The notes: generated from the letters alone by a model not told the origin. Positions 42,903-53,160 are shown, counted from the first letter of the stretch. The stretch is DNA of 64,000 bases from an uncultured Burkholderiales bacterium (GCA_903820745.1 CAIJIT010000347.1:41939-105938); one strand, 5' to 3'. Translations and numbers: made by a program.

Positions 42903-44212
42903 AGCAGTTCCCTGCGTTTGATTTCTTTTTCGATTTCTTCCTGCGTCTCGTCCCATTCAAAACTGAACTGCCTTCGGGCAACTTCAAACAAGCCGATGCC
43001 AACCAGCAGCAAAAAGCTGGCGCCGAACCAGGCATCGATTCCCTGGCTGTTCAAAGTCACGCCGATGAACTGCAACTCAGGCCCCAGTGCCTCGTTGAGC
43101 TGGGTGTGATAGATCATCTCGACCAACGCGCCGCCACCGGCGAGCATGGTCAACGCGGTGCCCGCAAGCGCCAGATAGGAAGCCCAGAGCCGGCGCAATT
43201 TCCCGAATGCCGCCACGCGCAGATTCATCATGATCAGACTGGCCAGGCCGCCCGGCGCGTACATCACCATGAAGAGAAAAATCAAGCCCAGATAAAGCAG
43301 CCAGGCCTTGGTCAACTCGGAAAAAAGCACCAGGGCGACAACCATCAAGATCGCGCCGAGGATCGGTCCGAAAAAGAACGTGGCCCCGCCGAGAAAGGTG
43401 AACAGCAGGTAGGCCCCCGAGCGCGCCGCGCCGACGACTTCCGCCGTGACCATCTCGAAATTCAATGCCGCCAGTCCGCCGGCAATACCTGAGAACAGGC
43501 CCGACAGCATGAAGGCCATATAGCGCACCGAATGCGTGTCGTAGCCGATGAATTCGACCCGCTCCGGGTTATCGCGCACAGCGTTGAGCATGCGCCCGAG
43601 CGGCGTGCGAGTCAGCGCGAACATCAGCGCGGTGCAGATGAAGCAGTAGATGGCGACGAGGTAATAGACCTGGATCTGCGGGCCGAAAGTGATGCCCATC
43701 ACGGCTTTTCCGAACACCCGATTGCCCGACACGCCGCCCTCTCCGCCCGAAAACTCGGGCAGCATCAGCGACATCGACCAGATCAGCTCGCCAATACCCA
43801 AGGTGATCATCGCGAACGGCGTTCCGGCTTTCTTGGTCGAGACATAGCCGAGCAAAATTGCGAACCCGAGTCCGGCCAGACCACCGGTCAAAGGCACCAG
43901 GCTGACCGGAATATTCCAGCTGCCGCTGCTGGCCAGATTCAAGCTATGGATCGCCAGGAAACTGCCCAGACCGCTGTAAGCCGAATGTCCAAAGCTGAGC
44001 ATGCCACCCTGGCCCAGCAGGATGTTGTAGGCCAGGCAGGCGATGATCGCGATGCCGATCTGGGTCAGCATCGTTTGCGCCAAGCCGCTGGTCCAGATCA
44101 CGGGTGCGACCAGCAGCGCGAGCGCGAAAAAGCCCCAGATCAGCCAGCGACCGACGTTATAGGGTTTGAAATGAAAATTCGGGCCGGCATGCGGCGTTCG
44201 GGTGAAGGACAT
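42899..44212 (-). CDS. Liv-type ABC transporter permease LivM (system 2), C-terminally extended
   Basis: 437 residues from MSFTRTP, over 100 more than LivM of system 1. The core has the signature YNILLGQGGMLSFGHSAYSGLG and VRDNPERVEFIGYD. After the usual end (FMVMYAPGGLASLIMM) there are two more hydrophobic helices (LALAGTALTMLAGGGALVEM; FGASFLLLVGIGLFEV) and a charged EEIEKEIKRREL tail. Such extensions occur in some betaproteobacterial systems. One base separates its ATG from the livH stop. Confidence 0.9.
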   Translation of the reverse strand: MSFTRTPHAGPNFHFKPYNVGRWLIWGFFALALLVAPVIWTSGLAQTMLTQIGIAIIACLAYNILLGQGGMLSFGHSAYSGLGSFLAIHSLNLASSGSWNIPVSLVPLTGGLAGLGFAILLGYVSTKKAGTPFAMITLGIGELIWSMSLMLPEFSGGEGGVSGNRVFGKAVMGITFGPQIQVYYLVAIYCFICTALMFALTRTPLGRMLNAVRDNPERVEFIGYDTHSVRYMAFMLSGLFSGIAGGLAALNFEMVTAEVVGAARSGAYLLFTFLGGATFFFGPILGAILMVVALVLFSELTKAWLLYLGLIFLFMVMYAPGGLASLIMMNLRVAAFGKLRRLWASYLALAGTALTMLAGGGALVEMIYHTQLNEALGPELQFIGVTLNSQGIDAWFGASFLLLVGIGLFEVARRQFSFEWDETQEEIEKEIKRRELL

Positions 44213-44213
44213 C

Positions 44214-45230
44214 TCAGTCCTCCCTCGTGCCAAGCAGACCCTTGGGTCTGAAAATCAGGATCAACACCATCAGCAGATAGGGCAAGGTTGGCGCCACCTC
44301 AGGCAGACGCAGGCGCAGGATCGGATACAGCGGGGTTTTCGGCCCGACTGCCCAGCCGAAATCGTTGAGCACCGAGGCCAGCGAGACATCAACCGTCAGC
44401 GGCAGCGTTTGCAGCAGGCCGATCAGGATCGACCCGGCAAATGCGCCCGACAGGGAACCGATGCCACCGACGACCACGACGACGAAGATGATGGGACCAA
44501 CGACGACAGCCATCGAAGGCTCGGTCACAAAGGTGAAACCGCCGATCACGCCAGCCAGCGCCGCCAGCGCGCAACCGCTGCCGAAGACCAGCATCAGCAC
44601 CGCCGGGACGTTATGCCCCAGGGCTTCGACCATCTCGGGATGAGTCAGCGAGGCCTGGATCACCAAACCGATGCGGGTACGGGTCAGCAGCAACCAGAGT
44701 GCCAGCAGCATCAGCAGCGCCACACCCATCATGAACAAACGGGTGATCGGAAAGGTCGAGCAGGCCGCAATGTCGCACAGGCCAGGCGGCTTGCCGCCCC
44801 AGGCGAACAGCAGACCTTGCAAGGGATGCTGCATGATCGTGAAGGCGCTGCCCTGCAGCGATGGTGGCGGCACAAATGGGACGGCAATGCGACCCCAGGT
44901 CAGTTGTACCAATTCGAGCACCACATAGGAGATGCCGAAGGTGATCAGCAATTCGGGCACATGCCCGAACTTATGGACACGACGCAGGGCGAACCGCTCG
45001 AAGCCCGCGCCGAACAAGCCGACCAGCAAGGGCGCAGCGAGCAGCGAAGGCCAGAAGCCGATCACACCGACCAGGCTGTAAGCGACAAACGCCCCCAGCA
45101 TGTAAAAGCTCGCGTGGGCGAAATTCAGCACACCCATCATGCTGAAAATCAAGGTCAGGCCCGAACTGAGCATGAACAACAGCAAACCCGAGGACAGTCC
45201 GTTCAGGACATTGATGAAGATTTGGTCCAC
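44214..45230 (-). CDS. Liv-type ABC transporter permease LivH (system 2)
   Basis: 338-residue permease with LTLIFSMMGVLNFAHASFYMLGAF near residue 25 and the LivH end LILIFRPKGLLG. It is longer than system 1 LivH because of an insert around GGKPPGLCDIAACSTFP between helices, a periplasmic loop with two cysteines that could form a disulfide. It follows the SBP gene by 172 bases, which contain no gene. Confidence 0.9.
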   Translation of the reverse strand: MDQIFINVLNGLSSGLLLFMLSSGLTLIFSMMGVLNFAHASFYMLGAFVAYSLVGVIGFWPSLLAAPLLVGLFGAGFERFALRRVHKFGHVPELLITFGISYVVLELVQLTWGRIAVPFVPPPSLQGSAFTIMQHPLQGLLFAWGGKPPGLCDIAACSTFPITRLFMMGVALLMLLALWLLLTRTRIGLVIQASLTHPEMVEALGHNVPAVLMLVFGSGCALAALAGVIGGFTFVTEPSMAVVVGPIIFVVVVVGGIGSLSGAFAGSILIGLLQTLPLTVDVSLASVLNDFGWAVGPKTPLYPILRLRLPEVAPTLPYLLMVLILIFRPKGLLGTRED

Positions 45231-45402
45231 TTACGCTCGAAAAAACTACTCAGGTAAAAACCCGGTCAGCGCGGATGCGGCCGTGGCGAATTGCGCCGTC
45301 AAACGCTCATATCCACCCACGTCTGCGCCCACGCCAGCCGGTCAGGCCGAACTTGCGTCCGGCTTGCACCGCTGGTGAGGTCAACGCAAGGCTTGCCGGC
45401 AT

Positions 45403-46641
45403 TCAGGGACGCTTCATATCGCAGGATGTCGGCGTGCTCGAGATATACGGCTCATAGGTCTTGACCGGAGCCAGGGTATAGCCGGTGTTCTCCGGGCTGT
45501 AGGGATACTTCTTGCTGGCCTTTTCCCAGACGGCCATGTACAGCGTTTGCTGCAACTGATGGTCAGCCTTGCGCATCTGCACTTCGCCATTGAAGCTCTT
45601 GACTGACAAACCTTCCAGCGCCGCCGCCACCTTGAGCGGGTCGGTCGACTTGGCATTGGCCATCGCCTGGCTCAGCATGGTGTAGATGTGGATGATGCTG
45701 TCGGTGTAGAAGTCGTCCTTGAACTTGGCCTTGTACTCATTGCTCCAGACATCCATCTGGCCGCCCATGTTGTAGTGGCCATAGCCGATCTGGTAGACGC
45801 GACCGGCCCCACTCGCACCAATCGCCGTTGGCGTGCCCGAGGTGCTGGTGTAGTAGGTGAAGAACTTGCCGTTATAGCCGGCCTCGTTGGCCGCCTTGAT
45901 CAGCAAGCCCAGATCCGAACCCCAGTTGCCGGTGATCACCGTATCGGCGCCACTGGCCTTGATCTTGGCCACATAGGGTGCGAAATCGCGCACCTGAGCG
46001 ATCGGGTGCAATTCCTCGCCGACTATCTTGATGTCAGGCCGTTTCTGGCTCAGCAGGTCCTTGGCATATTTGGCTACCTGATGTCCATGGGCGTAATTCT
46101 GGTTCAGCAAATAAACCTTCTTGATGTCGGCCTGGTCCTTCATGAAGGTGGTCATCGCCTCCATCTTCATCGAGGTATCGGCATCGAAGCGGAAATGCCA
46201 ATAGCTGCATTTGCTGTTGGTCAGATCAGGGTCGACAGCCGAATGGTTCAGGTAAACGACTTCCTTGCCGGGGTTGCGCTCGTTGTGCTTGTTGACTGCA
46301 TCCAGCAAGGCGGCGGCGACGCCTGAACTATCACCCTGGCTCACATAGCGTATGCCTTGGTCGAGGGCGGATTTGAAGGCGTTCAGCGTCTCAGCCGGGC
46401 TGAGCTTGTTGTCGAAGACGACCAGTTCAAACTTAACTCCGGCCGGATTGCTCTTGTTGAACTTTTCCTGCATGAACTGGAAGCTCTTCACCTGGTTCTG
46501 GCCCACAGGCCCGAGCAGACCCGACAGCGGGTCGATGAGGGCGATTTTGACCGTTTCGCCCTTCTGGGCGAAGGCGGCGCCGGCACACAAGCTCAAGGCT
46601 GCGGCCAGGGCCATCAAGGTGGGTTTCTTGTTGCTGTTCAT
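45403..46641 (-). CDS. Liv-type ABC transporter substrate-binding protein (system 2)
   Basis: 412-residue Peripla_BP_6 receptor from MNSNKKP; GGAGA precedes this ATG, and the upstream part of the ORF is not signal-like. Signal peptide LMALAAALSLCAGAAFA, then VKIALIDPLSGLLGPVG, FELVVFDNKLSPAETLNAFKSA and YLLNQNYAHGHQVAKYAK. It is only distantly similar in reading to the system 1 receptor, so the two importers probably take different ligands. The upstream acyl-CoA ligase suggests a carboxylate. Confidence 0.9.
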   Translation of the reverse strand: MNSNKKPTLMALAAALSLCAGAAFAQKGETVKIALIDPLSGLLGPVGQNQVKSFQFMQEKFNKSNPAGVKFELVVFDNKLSPAETLNAFKSALDQGIRYVSQGDSSGVAAALLDAVNKHNERNPGKEVVYLNHSAVDPDLTNSKCSYWHFRFDADTSMKMEAMTTFMKDQADIKKVYLLNQNYAHGHQVAKYAKDLLSQKRPDIKIVGEELHPIAQVRDFAPYVAKIKASGADTVITGNWGSDLGLLIKAANEAGYNGKFFTYYTSTSGTPTAIGASGAGRVYQIGYGHYNMGGQMDVWSNEYKAKFKDDFYTDSIIHIYTMLSQAMANAKSTDPLKVAAALEGLSVKSFNGEVQMRKADHQLQQTLYMAVWEKASKKYPYSPENTGYTLAPVKTYEPYISSTPTSCDMKRP

Positions 46642-46759
46642 CGTCGTCTCCAACTGGTTTTTGAGGGGAGTAAGGAAAATATCTATGCAATCCGAACGGT
46701 AATTCAAACAGGGGCGGCCCGGCTCGGGGACTTACCCGAGGACGGAACCAAAAATTCGC

Positions 46760-48415
46760 TCAAACTGTGGGCAAGCCAGGCAATCGGTAGGTCCTGAACT
46801 GGTCACGCAGCTTGAGCTTCTGGATCTTGCCGGTCGCTGTATGTGGGATTTCCGTCACGAAAACCACATCGTCCGGGATCTGCCACTTCGGGATCTGGCC
46901 CTCAAAGAACTCCAGCAACTGTTCGCGGCTGAGTTCAGCGTCGGGCTTTTTGATCACTACCAGCAGCGGACGTTCGTCCCATTTCGGATGCGCGCAGGCG
47001 ATCACTGCCGCTTCGAACACCGCCGGGTGGGCCATGGCGATATTCTCGAGTTCGATCGAACTGATCCATTCGCCGCCAGACTTGATCACGTCTTTGCTGC
47101 GGTCGGTGATCTGCATGAAACCATAACTGTCGATGGTGGCGACATCCCCGGTCGGAAACCAGCCCGGCTGGCCGTTCAGGCTGACCAGCGGCGACCCGGT
47201 CTGGCCGAAGTAGCTCTTGATCACCCAGGGGCCGCGCACCAGCAGATTGCCGGAGCTGACGCCGTCCCATGGCAACTCATTGCCCTCGTCGTCGCTGACC
47301 GCCATGTCGACGCCGTAGATCACCTTGCCCTGCTTTTCCAGCAGTCGGCGCTGCGCTTCGGTCGGCAGGCTCATTTGCCTTGCGGTCAACTTCGACAAGG
47401 TGCCAAGCGGTGACATTTCGGTCATGCCCCAGGCATGAATGACCTCGACGCCGAAGTCATCCTCCAGCGTGCGCATCATCGCCGGCGGGCAGGCCGCGCC
47501 GCCGATGACCGTGCGCTTGAAACTGCTGAACTTCAGCTGATTGGCTTTCATATAAGTCAGCAAGCCAAGCCAGACTGTTGGCACGCCGGCACTGAAAGTC
47601 ACGCCCTCGTTCTCGAACAACTCGAACAGCGATTTGCCGTCCATATGCGGGCCGGGCATCACCAGCTTGCAACCGACCAGCGCACAGCTGTAAGGCAGGC
47701 CCCAGGCATTGACATGGAACATCGGCACAACCGGCAGGATCACGTCGAGCGCCGAACAACCCATCGCATCGGGCAAGGCCGAACCATAGGCATGCAGGAC
47801 GCTGGAACGATGGCTGTAGACAGCACCTTTCGGATGCCCGGTCGTGCCCGAGGTGTAGCAGATGCTCGAGGCAGTGTTCTCGTCGAACTCAGGCCAGTCG
47901 TAATCACCGTTTTCCGCTTCAACCAACTCCTCGTAGCAAAGAAGTTCGTTGATGCCGGTCTGCGCTGGCATGTGCGCGCGGTCAGTCATCAACACAAAAT
48001 GTTTGACCGATGACATCTGGGCCGCGAGTTTCTCGATCAGCGGCAGGAAGTTGAGATCGAAGCACAGCACCAAGTCTTGCGCATCATTGGCAATCCAGGC
48101 GATCTGCTCAGGGAACAGGCGCGGGTTGATCGTATGGCAGACCAGTTCGGAGCCGGAGCTGCCGTAATAGATTTCCAGATGCCGGTAACCATTCCAGGCC
48201 AAGGTGGCAACGCGGTCGCCCGCCTGGCAGCCAAGCCCGGCCAATGCCTGCGCGACCTTGCGCGAGCGCAGTTCAGCGTCGCGCCAGGTATAACGATGCA
48301 GATCCCCTTCGACCCGCTTGCTGACGATTTCCGTCTCTGCCGCATGCCTTGCCGCATGCTTGATCAACGATGAGATCAAGAGCGAACCTGCCATCATTTG
48401 GCCCATCAATGCCAT
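46760..48415 (-). CDS. acyl-CoA synthetase (AMP-forming), fatty-acid/DmdB-like
   Basis: 551 residues from MALMGQM, preceded by AAGGAG. Adenylation motif [59 protein letters not shown] and the C-terminal catalytic Lys in [12 protein letters not shown] are all present. It activates a carboxylic acid to its CoA ester. Relatives are annotated as medium/long-chain fatty acid or 3-methylthiopropionate CoA ligases, and the family does not define the substrate. It leads the operon with the Liv importer. Confidence 0.9.
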   Translation of the reverse strand: MALMGQMMAGSLLISSLIKHAARHAAETEIVSKRVEGDLHRYTWRDAELRSRKVAQALAGLGCQAGDRVATLAWNGYRHLEIYYGSSGSELVCHTINPRLFPEQIAWIANDAQDLVLCFDLNFLPLIEKLAAQMSSVKHFVLMTDRAHMPAQTGINELLCYEELVEAENGDYDWPEFDENTASSICYTSGTTGHPKGAVYSHRSSVLHAYGSALPDAMGCSALDVILPVVPMFHVNAWGLPYSCALVGCKLVMPGPHMDGKSLFELFENEGVTFSAGVPTVWLGLLTYMKANQLKFSSFKRTVIGGAACPPAMMRTLEDDFGVEVIHAWGMTEMSPLGTLSKLTARQMSLPTEAQRRLLEKQGKVIYGVDMAVSDDEGNELPWDGVSSGNLLVRGPWVIKSYFGQTGSPLVSLNGQPGWFPTGDVATIDSYGFMQITDRSKDVIKSGGEWISSIELENIAMAHPAVFEAAVIACAHPKWDERPLLVVIKKPDAELSREQLLEFFEGQIPKWQIPDDVVFVTEIPHTATGKIQKLKLRDQFRTYRLPGLPTV

Positions 48416-48529
48416 CTTCTGTCTCCTTGGAGGGGTACTGCCGAGAATCAACTTGCCCAGTCTAATCGAGTGTTCAAGGTCAAAATAGTCCCCAAAGTTA
48501 CACCAGGGTATTCACTCCAGCCAGGACTT

Positions 48530-48545
48530 ATGAAACCGCTTTCAT
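48530..48545. promoter_or_regulatory. LacI-type operator-like palindrome
   Basis: ATGAAA-CCGC-TTTCAT; the core TGAAACCGCTTTCA has the CG-centred shape of LacI/GalR-family operators. It lies 115 bases before the ligase start and 125 before selO. No LacI-family gene is in the window. Confidence 0.35.
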
Positions 48546-48670
48546 GGAAATCTACCAAAGTGACCGGCCTTGCCAAGCCGAAGGGCTGGCCCGAGCCATC
48601 ACGCAAGCTCGGCTTCTGAACGCTTCACCCCAACGCAGCAGAGGAGACAGGGGCTGACTACACTAGCCGA

Positions 48671-50176
48671 ATGAACGCCCCTGACAGCATCGCTCGACCC
48701 ATGCCGACTCGCGCCAGCGCCTGGGTGAACCGTTTCGCCGGCCTCGGCGCGCCGTTTTTCACCGCCTTGCCGGCCAGCGGCATGCCCGTCCCTCACTGGG
48801 TGGCCCGAAGCCCCGACTGCGCAGCGCTGCTCGGCTGGCCTGCCGACTGGTGGCAACACCAGGATTGGGATTCGCTGAATGTTCTGAGCGGCAATTCCGC
48901 CTGGCCCGGCAGCAGCCCGCTGGCCAGCGTCTACAGCGGTCACCAGTTCGGCGTCTGGGCAGGTCAGCTCGGCGATGGCCGCGCCTTGCTGCTGGGCGAG
49001 ATCGAAACCGCTGCCGGGCCGATGGAATTGCAGCTCAAAGGCGCTGGCCGTACACCCTATTCGCGCCGGGGCGACGGCCGTGCGGTGCTGCGCTCATCGA
49101 TCCGCGAATTTCTCTGCTCGGAGGCTTTTGCGGCCTTGGGCATCCCGACGACCCGAGCCTTGTGCATCACCGGCTCCAGCCTGCCGGTCTGGCGCGAAAC
49201 TCCCGAAACTGCGGCGGTCGTGACCCGCGTCGCGCCGAGCTTCATCCGCTTCGGCCATTTCGAGCATTTCGCCCATACCGGCCAGCATCAGGCATTGCGT
49301 CAGCTGGCTGATTTCTTCATCAGCCACCATGCGCCTGAATGCCTGGATGCGGCCGACCCCTATGCCGCCCTGCTCGAACGCGTCACACGCCAGACTGCCA
49401 CGCTGATGGCCGATTGGCAGGCGGTCGGTTTTTGCCATGGCGTAATGAATACCGACAATATGTCGATGCTGGGGCTGACGCTGGACTACGGGCCTTTTGG
49501 CTTCATGGACGGATTCGACCCCGGCCATATCTGCAACCATTCCGATGATCAGGGCCGCTATGCCTATGCGCGCCAGCCGAACATTGGCTTCTGGAACCTG
49601 CATGCGCTGGCGCAGGCCTTGCTGCCCTTGATCGACAAGCCTGCCGAAGCTGCGGGCGAAGATTTGCTGGCCGTCCTGGAGGGTTACAAGTCGATCTTTG
49701 CCGAGGCCATGCTGAAGCGCATGCGCGCCAAACTGGGCCTCGCAACGGTGAGGGAAGGTGACAAAGACCTGGTCGACGACTGGCTCAAGCTGATGGCGAG
49801 TTCGCGCGCCGATTTCACCATCAGCTTCAGGCGTCTGGCGGCATTGACCCAGAACGGTGACGCTGAAAGGCTGCTCGACCTGTTCATCGACCGCGAGCTA
49901 TTCGGTGCCTGGGCGACTCGTTACTTGGTGCGCTGCCAGGCCGAGGACAGCGTCGACGCCGAGCGGGCGCTGCGGATGAACGCAGTCAATCCGGCAGTCG
50001 TGCTGCGCAACCATCTGGCTGAAGGAGCGATCCGCATGGCTCAGGCCGGCGACTTCAGCGAGACCGAGCGGCTGCTGAAAGTTCTGCAACATCCTTTCGA
50101 TCTGCCGGCGCGCGCCAGCGACGCCGAAATCCCGCCCGACTGGGCCCAATCACTCGAAATATCCTGTTCATCATGA
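48671..50176 (+). CDS. selO: protein adenylyltransferase SelO (YdiU family)
   Basis: 501-residue pseudokinase-fold enzyme that AMPylates Ser/Thr/Tyr on proteins, involved in redox homeostasis. Seen are [73 protein letters not shown] and a typical length. This bacterial form has no C-terminal selenocysteine motif; it ends SLEISCSS. The ATGA overlap with msrB couples it to methionine sulfoxide repair, which fits its redox role. Confidence 0.94.
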   Translation: MNAPDSIARPMPTRASAWVNRFAGLGAPFFTALPASGMPVPHWVARSPDCAALLGWPADWWQHQDWDSLNVLSGNSAWPGSSPLASVYSGHQFGVWAGQLGDGRALLLGEIETAAGPMELQLKGAGRTPYSRRGDGRAVLRSSIREFLCSEAFAALGIPTTRALCITGSSLPVWRETPETAAVVTRVAPSFIRFGHFEHFAHTGQHQALRQLADFFISHHAPECLDAADPYAALLERVTRQTATLMADWQAVGFCHGVMNTDNMSMLGLTLDYGPFGFMDGFDPGHICNHSDDQGRYAYARQPNIGFWNLHALAQALLPLIDKPAEAAGEDLLAVLEGYKSIFAEAMLKRMRAKLGLATVREGDKDLVDDWLKLMASSRADFTISFRRLAALTQNGDAERLLDLFIDRELFGAWATRYLVRCQAEDSVDAERALRMNAVNPAVVLRNHLAEGAIRMAQAGDFSETERLLKVLQHPFDLPARASDAEIPPDWAQSLEISCSS

Positions 50177-50592
50177 GCAACCAAGCCGACAAACATTACC
50201 CGGTCGAAAAGACCGATGCCGAATGGCGCGACCAGCTCGACCCGATGCAATACCAGGTGGCACGCCATGCCGCCACAGAGAGAGCCTTCACCGGCAAGTA
50301 CTGGGACCATTTCGTGCCGGGTCAATACCGCTGCATCGGTTGCGGCACCACGCTGTTCGAGGCCGACACCAAGTTCGATGCCGGTTGTGGCTGGCCGAGC
50401 TACTTTGCACCGGTCAACAGCGAAGTGATCGACCGGGTCGTCGATCGCCAGCATGGCATGGTGCGGGTCGAAGTTCGCTGCAACAATTGCGGCTCGCACC
50501 TGGGTCATGTATTTCCCGATGGGCCTGAGCCAACCGGCGAGCGTTTCTGCATCAACTCGGCATCGATCGATTTCAATGGGTCCGCCGCATGA
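50173..50592 (+). CDS. msrB: peptide-methionine (R)-S-oxide reductase MsrB
   Basis: 139-residue zinc-binding MsrB. Two CxxC pairs (CIGCG and CNNCG) bind structural zinc, and the catalytic Cys is in RFCINS; GWPSYF and [12 protein letters not shown] complete the fold. It reduces (R)-methionine sulfoxide in proteins. Its ATG overlaps the selO stop and its stop overlaps the yciB start, so three genes are translationally linked. Confidence 0.95.
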   Translation: MSNQADKHYPVEKTDAEWRDQLDPMQYQVARHAATERAFTGKYWDHFVPGQYRCIGCGTTLFEADTKFDAGCGWPSYFAPVNSEVIDRVVDRQHGMVRVEVRCNNCGSHLGHVFPDGPEPTGERFCINSASIDFNGSAA

Positions 50593-51236
50593 AGATTTTT
50601 TTCGATTTCCTGCCGCTGATCCTGTTCTTTGCCACCTTCAAATACGCTGAATCGAGCAAGGATTGGGCGGCCGCTTTTGCCTCCGAGCATTTCGGCTTCA
50701 TGGTCTCGGGCGGCGTGGTCGGTTCGGCCGAGGCGCCGGTATTGCTGGCTACCCTGGTGGTGATGCTGGCGACGCTGACGCAGGCCATGGTCCTGAAACT
50801 GCGCGGCAAGAAGATCGACCTGATGCTCTGGATCAGTCTGGCACTGGTCGTGGTGCTGGGCGGCGCCACGGTCTGGTTTCACAACGCGACCTTCATCAAG
50901 TGGAAGCCGACCGGCCTTTACTGGGCGATGGCCCTGGTGTTCTGGGTTTCGCGGGCGTTCTTCGGCAAGAACCTGATCCAGAGCATGCTCGGCGCCGAGC
51001 TCAAGTTGCCTGCCATCGCCTGGTTGCAGTTGAACCGCGCCTGGGTACTGTTCTTTGCCGCGATGGGTTTGCTCAATCTCTATGTGGCCTTCAATTACTC
51101 GACCTCGACCTGGGCCAATTTCAAGGTCTTCGGTGCCACCGGGCTGATCCTGCTGTTCACGCTGGCCCAGGGTTTTTACATGAGCCGCCACATGCCGAAC
51201 AACGACGTGGCGCCTGATGAGACGTCCAAGCCATGA
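50589..51236 (+). CDS. yciB: inner-membrane septation protein A, YciB family
   Basis: 215-residue membrane protein with about five to six helices. [23 protein letters not shown]-like [12 protein letters not shown] and [24 protein letters not shown] are the hallmarks of YciB/IspZ. It is involved in cell envelope/septum processes. Start overlaps msrB (ATGA); stop overlaps bolA (ATGA). Slightly longer than E. coli YciB. Confidence 0.93.
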   Translation: MKIFFDFLPLILFFATFKYAESSKDWAAAFASEHFGFMVSGGVVGSAEAPVLLATLVVMLATLTQAMVLKLRGKKIDLMLWISLALVVVLGGATVWFHNATFIKWKPTGLYWAMALVFWVSRAFFGKNLIQSMLGAELKLPAIAWLQLNRAWVLFFAAMGLLNLYVAFNYSTSTWANFKVFGATGLILLFTLAQGFYMSRHMPNNDVAPDETSKP

Positions 51237-51505
51237 GCGCGCGCCCGAGCATTGCCACGATCGAAACCCGGCTGCAGCAGACGCTAGTGCCGCAAAGCCT
51301 GAGCGTGCAGGACGACAGCCACCAGCATGCCGGCCATGCCGGCGCCAAGGAAGGTGGGCATTACAGCGTGCACATCGTCAGCGATCGCTTTACAGGTCTT
51401 AACCGGGTCGCCCGCCACCGGCTCGTATATCATTCCATGGGTGAGTTGATGCAGAACGGCATCCATGCATTGGCGATTGATGCTCGTGCACCCGACGAAA
51501 CCTGA
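51233..51505 (+). CDS. BolA family protein
   Basis: 90 residues of the BolA/IbaG fold: LSVQDDSHQHAGHAG with an invariant-type His, GGHYSVHIVSDRF and NRVARHRLVYHSMGELMQNGIHAL. BolA proteins partner with monothiol glutaredoxins in Fe-S handling. The yciB-bolA-PPIase order is common in Burkholderiales. ATGA overlap with yciB. Confidence 0.92.
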   Translation: MSARPSIATIETRLQQTLVPQSLSVQDDSHQHAGHAGAKEGGHYSVHIVSDRFTGLNRVARHRLVYHSMGELMQNGIHALAIDARAPDET

Positions 51506-51572
51506 ACAACTCCCGCAATCCAATCCCTTTGCCGGGTGCCGCTGCGGCCCCGCCTTCCAACCTAGCTCCAAC

Positions 51573-52394
51573 ATGTCCATGATGAAAAAGTTTGTGCTCC
51601 TAGCCACTGTCGCTGCCTTTTCGGCCGCGCTGCTGCCCCTGTCAGCCAACGCGCAGAACATCGCCACCGTCAACGGCAAGGCGGTGCCCAAGGCACGTGC
51701 TGACCTGTTGCTCGACCAGGTCACCAAGAGCGGTCAGCAACCACGCACCCCCGAGCTCGAAGCCCAGGTCAAGGATGAAGTAGTGCTGCGCGAGATCTTT
51801 CTTCAGGAAGCTGAAAAACGCGGCATTCCAGCCAGCGCCGACTACAAGGCGCAAATGGAACTGGCGCGCCAGAGCATCCTGATTCGCGAATTGTTCACCG
51901 ATTTCGCGAAGAAGAATCCGGTCACCGATGCCGAAGCCAAGGCCGAGTACGAGAAGTTCAAGGCACAGAGCAGTGGCCAGGAATTCCGCGCTCGCCATAT
52001 TCTGGTCGAGAAGGAAGACGAGGCCAAGGCCTTGATCGCCAAGCTCAAGGCAGGCGCCAAGTTCGAGGATCTGGCGACCCAGAACTCCAAGGACTCGGGC
52101 AGTGCCGCCAAGGGTGGTGACCTTGATTGGGCCAACGGCAACAGCTATGTGCCCGAGTTCAGCCAGGCGCTGGCCAAGCTGAAAAAGGGCGAAATGACTG
52201 ACGAGCCGGTCAAGTCGCAATTCGGCTTCCACATCATCAAGCTCGATGACCTGCGTGAAGCGACTTTCCCGGGTTTCGACGAGGTGAAGGCGCAGATCGT
52301 GCAGCGCCTGGGCCAGCAAAAAACCGGCGCCTTCCAGCAGCAACTCAAGAGCAAGGCCAAGACCGATTACAAGTTCGCAGGCCAGCCGAACTGA
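51573..52394 (+). CDS. periplasmic peptidylprolyl isomerase, parvulin/PpiC type
   Basis: 273 residues from ATG 51573 (a second and third ATG follow within nine bases). The signal peptide MKKFVLLATVAAFSAALLPLSANA is followed by a helical SurA/PrsA-like region and a parvulin domain at about 140-235 (EFRARHILVEKEDEAKALIAKLKAGAKFEDLA, GGDLDWA, FGFHIIKLDD). Chaperone and proline isomerase for exported proteins. Expressed with or just after the selO-bolA cluster. Confidence 0.92.
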   Translation: MSMMKKFVLLATVAAFSAALLPLSANAQNIATVNGKAVPKARADLLLDQVTKSGQQPRTPELEAQVKDEVVLREIFLQEAEKRGIPASADYKAQMELARQSILIRELFTDFAKKNPVTDAEAKAEYEKFKAQSSGQEFRARHILVEKEDEAKALIAKLKAGAKFEDLATQNSKDSGSAAKGGDLDWANGNSYVPEFSQALAKLKKGEMTDEPVKSQFGFHIIKLDDLREATFPGFDEVKAQIVQRLGQQKTGAFQQQLKSKAKTDYKFAGQPN

Positions 52395-52429
52395 TCAACC
52401 TGGCGGCCGCCGCGCGGTCGCTTGAATCC

Positions 52430-52464
52430 AACCCGCTCGACCCTTTCGGTTCAGCGGGTTTTTT
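52430..52464 (+). terminator. Rho-independent terminator after the PPIase gene
   Basis: AACCCGCT pairs with AGCGGGTT around a 15-base loop and runs into TTTT, 36 bases past the stop. It ends the selO-msrB-yciB-bolA-PPIase region and separates it from the convergent ABC ATPase gene. Confidence 0.75.
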
Positions 52465-52479
52465 CATTGTTGAGCGCGT

Positions 52480-53148
52480 TCAAACCAGGCATCCGGCCTC
52501 GATGCGCAACTGGCGCTGGCAGCGCTCGGCAATCGCCTGATCATGGGTGACCAGCACCAACGTCGTGCCGGCTTCCTGGTTCATCTCGAACATCAGCGCC
52601 ATCACCTGCGCACCGGTAGCGAAGTCGAGACTGCCGGTGGGCTCATCCGCCAGCAGCAAGGCAGGCTTTTGCACAAAGGCGCGAGCCAAAGCCACGCGTT
52701 GCTGCTCGCCGCCCGACAGCACACGCGGGTAATGAAACAGCCTCTGCGCCAGTCCGACGCGGCCGAGCATCTGCGTGGCCAGCGCCTTCGCCTCGCGCTC
52801 ACCACGCAACTCGAGCGGCAGCATGACGTTCTCCAGCGCATTCAGATTGGGCAGCAGCTGAAAGCTCTGGAACACAAAGCCGATCTCGGCGCCGCGCAAG
52901 GCAGCGCGCTGATCCTCGTCGAGCGCGAACAAATCCTGACCGCGCAGCCTGACCTTGCCGCTGCTGGGCGTATCGAGCCCGGCCAGGATCGCCAGCAGGG
53001 TACTCTTGCCGGAACCCGAGGCTCCGACGATGGCCACCGACTCGCTGGCACCAAGGCTGAAGCTGATGTCGTGGAGAATGGTCAGCTCGCCGCTGGCGTC
53101 CTGCACCTGTTTGCTGATGCCTTCGACTTCTACAAGATTTGCTGACAT
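52480..53148 (-). CDS. ABC transporter ATP-binding protein, YbbA/LolD-like
   Basis: 222 residues. Walker A GASGSGKST, Q-loop FQSFQLLPNLNALENV, signature LSGGEQQRVALARAF, Walker B LLADEPTGSLD and the H-loop VTHD are all intact. The pattern places it in the MacB/LolD/YbbA group, ATPases of lipoprotein or peptide exporters. No matching permease follows. The ORF track start lies inside tesA; the ATG at 53148 is the family start. Divergent from tesA, as in E. coli ybbA-tesA. Confidence 0.92.
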   Translation of the reverse strand: MSANLVEVEGISKQVQDASGELTILHDISFSLGASESVAIVGASGSGKSTLLAILAGLDTPSSGKVRLRGQDLFALDEDQRAALRGAEIGFVFQSFQLLPNLNALENVMLPLELRGEREAKALATQMLGRVGLAQRLFHYPRVLSGGEQQRVALARAFVQKPALLLADEPTGSLDFATGAQVMALMFEMNQEAGTTLVLVTHDQAIAERCQRQLRIEAGCLV

Positions 53149-53160
53149 GGACTGATTGTG

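Noticed and set aside
7148-48415. Reading the acyl-CoA dehydrogenases and ligase as a DMSP demethylation (DmdBCD) pathway
   Set aside because: The families are broad, no DmdA or DmdD-type gene is present and the genes are in separate operons; a general acyl-CoA role is the safer reading.
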